DNA of 64,000 bases from Sarcodiotheca gaudichaudii (lineage: Eukaryota > Rhodophyta > Florideophyceae > Gigartinales > Solieriaceae). Positions within the stretch are counted from its first letter, which is position 1, and each line of letters opens with the position of its first letter. The translations under genes were made by a program, and so were the position numbers. Of the stretch, positions 63,335-64,000 are shown in pieces. The notes beneath the pieces were generated by a model. That model saw nothing but the letters and a program-made list of their open reading frames with translations. It searched no databases and was not told the DNA's origin. Location of the stretch: positions 62,001-126,000 of the forward strand of contig JAUKVZ010000002.1 of assembly GCA_032355985.1 (NCBI GenBank). Direction: 5' to 3'.

Positions 63335-64000
63335 GATCGTGTCTCCTCATCATCCTCATCAGCTGGAGCGCCGGCGCGCATGTGCTCGACATCCACCACC
63401 GCCCGGCCGCGCGCATCAACGCGCGCCAGGAAGGACTTGTCCGAGTCATCCATCCGAAGCTCGACAAGCTCGCCCTCAACGCCATCAGCAAGCGCCCGCG
63501 CTCGCGCCGAAAGCACGACGCTGCCGCTCAGGCATTTCACGTTCACAAGCTCGCCCCGCTTGATCAGCACCGGCGGCTCAAGATCCTCAGGCCGCAACAA
63601 CTCGCCCGCCTGCAACTTGGTCTTCAGCTTCTGCCCGACCGCATCATCCAAAGAAGGCACGACGCGCGAACCAGGCGCCAGCCACTTCTCCACGACCTGC
63701 ACATGCCGCTCCGAAAGCGTCTCATTTCGACGCACGTTCGAAACAAGCGTCAGCGCCGTCATGCGAACCTCAGCCTCGACGCGCACGGCTTGCTCGTCGA
63801 TGATCCGCTCATCCTCATAAATGCGAATGCGCACCGGCATCGCGCCCGAGCGACTCGAAGCCGTCGGCCGAACTTCAACCCGGCGCGTCCACTCCACACG
63901 CTCCAGGAACTCGGCGTCCGTCTCGCGAAAGAGAAGCTTCAGATCGACAAGATCGACATCAAAATGCCGCGCCAGCGTCTGCGTGATGATGTTGCGAATC
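63331..64000 (-). CDS. flgA: Flagellar P-ring chaperone FlgA (5' end outside window)
   Basis: The frame stays open to the window edge at 64000, so the internal GTG at 63897 is not the real start. The visible 222 residues include the SAF domain (ETLSERHVQVVEKWLAPGSR and LQAGELLRPEDLEPPVLIKR) and the FlgA end GELVNVKCLSGSVVLSARAR. FlgA helps FlgI assemble in the periplasm. The last 55 residues (after SARARALADG) are an acidic extension beyond the usual end, finishing ADEDDEETRS. It is the first gene seen of the flgAHIJN-KL operon. Confidence 0.85.
   Translation of the reverse strand, partial: IRNIITQTLARHFDVDLVDLKLLFRETDAEFLERVEWTRRVEVRPTASSRSGAMPVRIRIYEDERIIDEQAVRVEAEVRMTALTLVSNVRRNETLSERHVQVVEKWLAPGSRVVPSLDDAVGQKLKTKLQAGELLRPEDLEPPVLIKRGELVNVKCLSGSVVLSARARALADGVEGELVELRMDDSDKSFLARVDARGRAVVDVEHMRAGAPADEDDEETRS

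Overview
The window looks like a single chromosome segment from a GC-rich, diderm, flagellated planctomycete, most likely of the class Phycisphaerae. This is inference from four things: three secreted proteins end in the tail DLDGDGxVGxxDLAxLIGxWG that is common in that class; an ECF sigma factor gene overlaps a Ser/Thr kinase-TPR gene; a flagellar cluster encodes both P- and L-ring proteins together with FliW and CsrA; and there is a zinc-ribbon membrane protein of planctomycete type. I found no rRNA, tRNA, CRISPR array, insertion sequence or prophage.

Region 1 (1-6.8 kb): two different RecQ-family helicases lie on opposite strands 1.8 kb apart, with an ATP-grasp ligase and a secreted P-domain protein between them. 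A secreted peptidyl-arginine/agmatine deiminase-family enzyme follows. Region 2 (6.8-15.3 kb): a compact cbb3 oxidase operon with overlapping genes, ccoN-ccoO fused, ccoQ, a one-heme ccoP, ccoG, ccoH, a SafE-like membrane protein, the copper ATPase ccoI and ccoS. Region 3 (15.3-26.9 kb): porin and PepSY protein, an MsrB lipoprotein, the ECF sigma/kinase pair, a methyltransferase with a 1-Cys peroxiredoxin, a five-heme cytochrome c, DNA polymerase IV and a thioredoxin-fold protein. Region 4 (26.9-47 kb): a secreted M14 carboxypeptidase, an RND efflux pair, a YigZ-family protein, an ion channel, a large BNR-repeat exoprotein, moaA, exbD, a TlpA-TPR protein, a TonB-like protein, a zinc-ribbon membrane protein, a MoxR ATPase, a CDGSH protein, hpt and pgi.

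Region 5 (47-64 kb) is a flagellar locus read entirely on the minus strand, in transcription order flgA, flgH, flgI, flgJ, flgN, flgK, flgL, fliW, csrA, a divergent flagellin, three flagellins of exactly 512 residues, and a small flagellin-derived protein that has lost its terminal filament domains. A factor-independent terminator follows four of the five flagellin-family genes.

The most notable signal is post-transcriptional. The csrA leader and all four flagellin leaders carry the same RNA core, UC-ACGGAG-GA. In four of these five leaders it sits in a hairpin whose stem differs in sequence from gene to gene but stays paired. In the flagellin genes the loop is the Shine-Dalgarno sequence. 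This is what a family of CsrA-binding sites would look like, and FliW and CsrA are encoded next door, so the locus appears to contain a FliW-CsrA-flagellin feedback circuit readable from sequence alone. No undescribed enzyme system or defence island was recognised.
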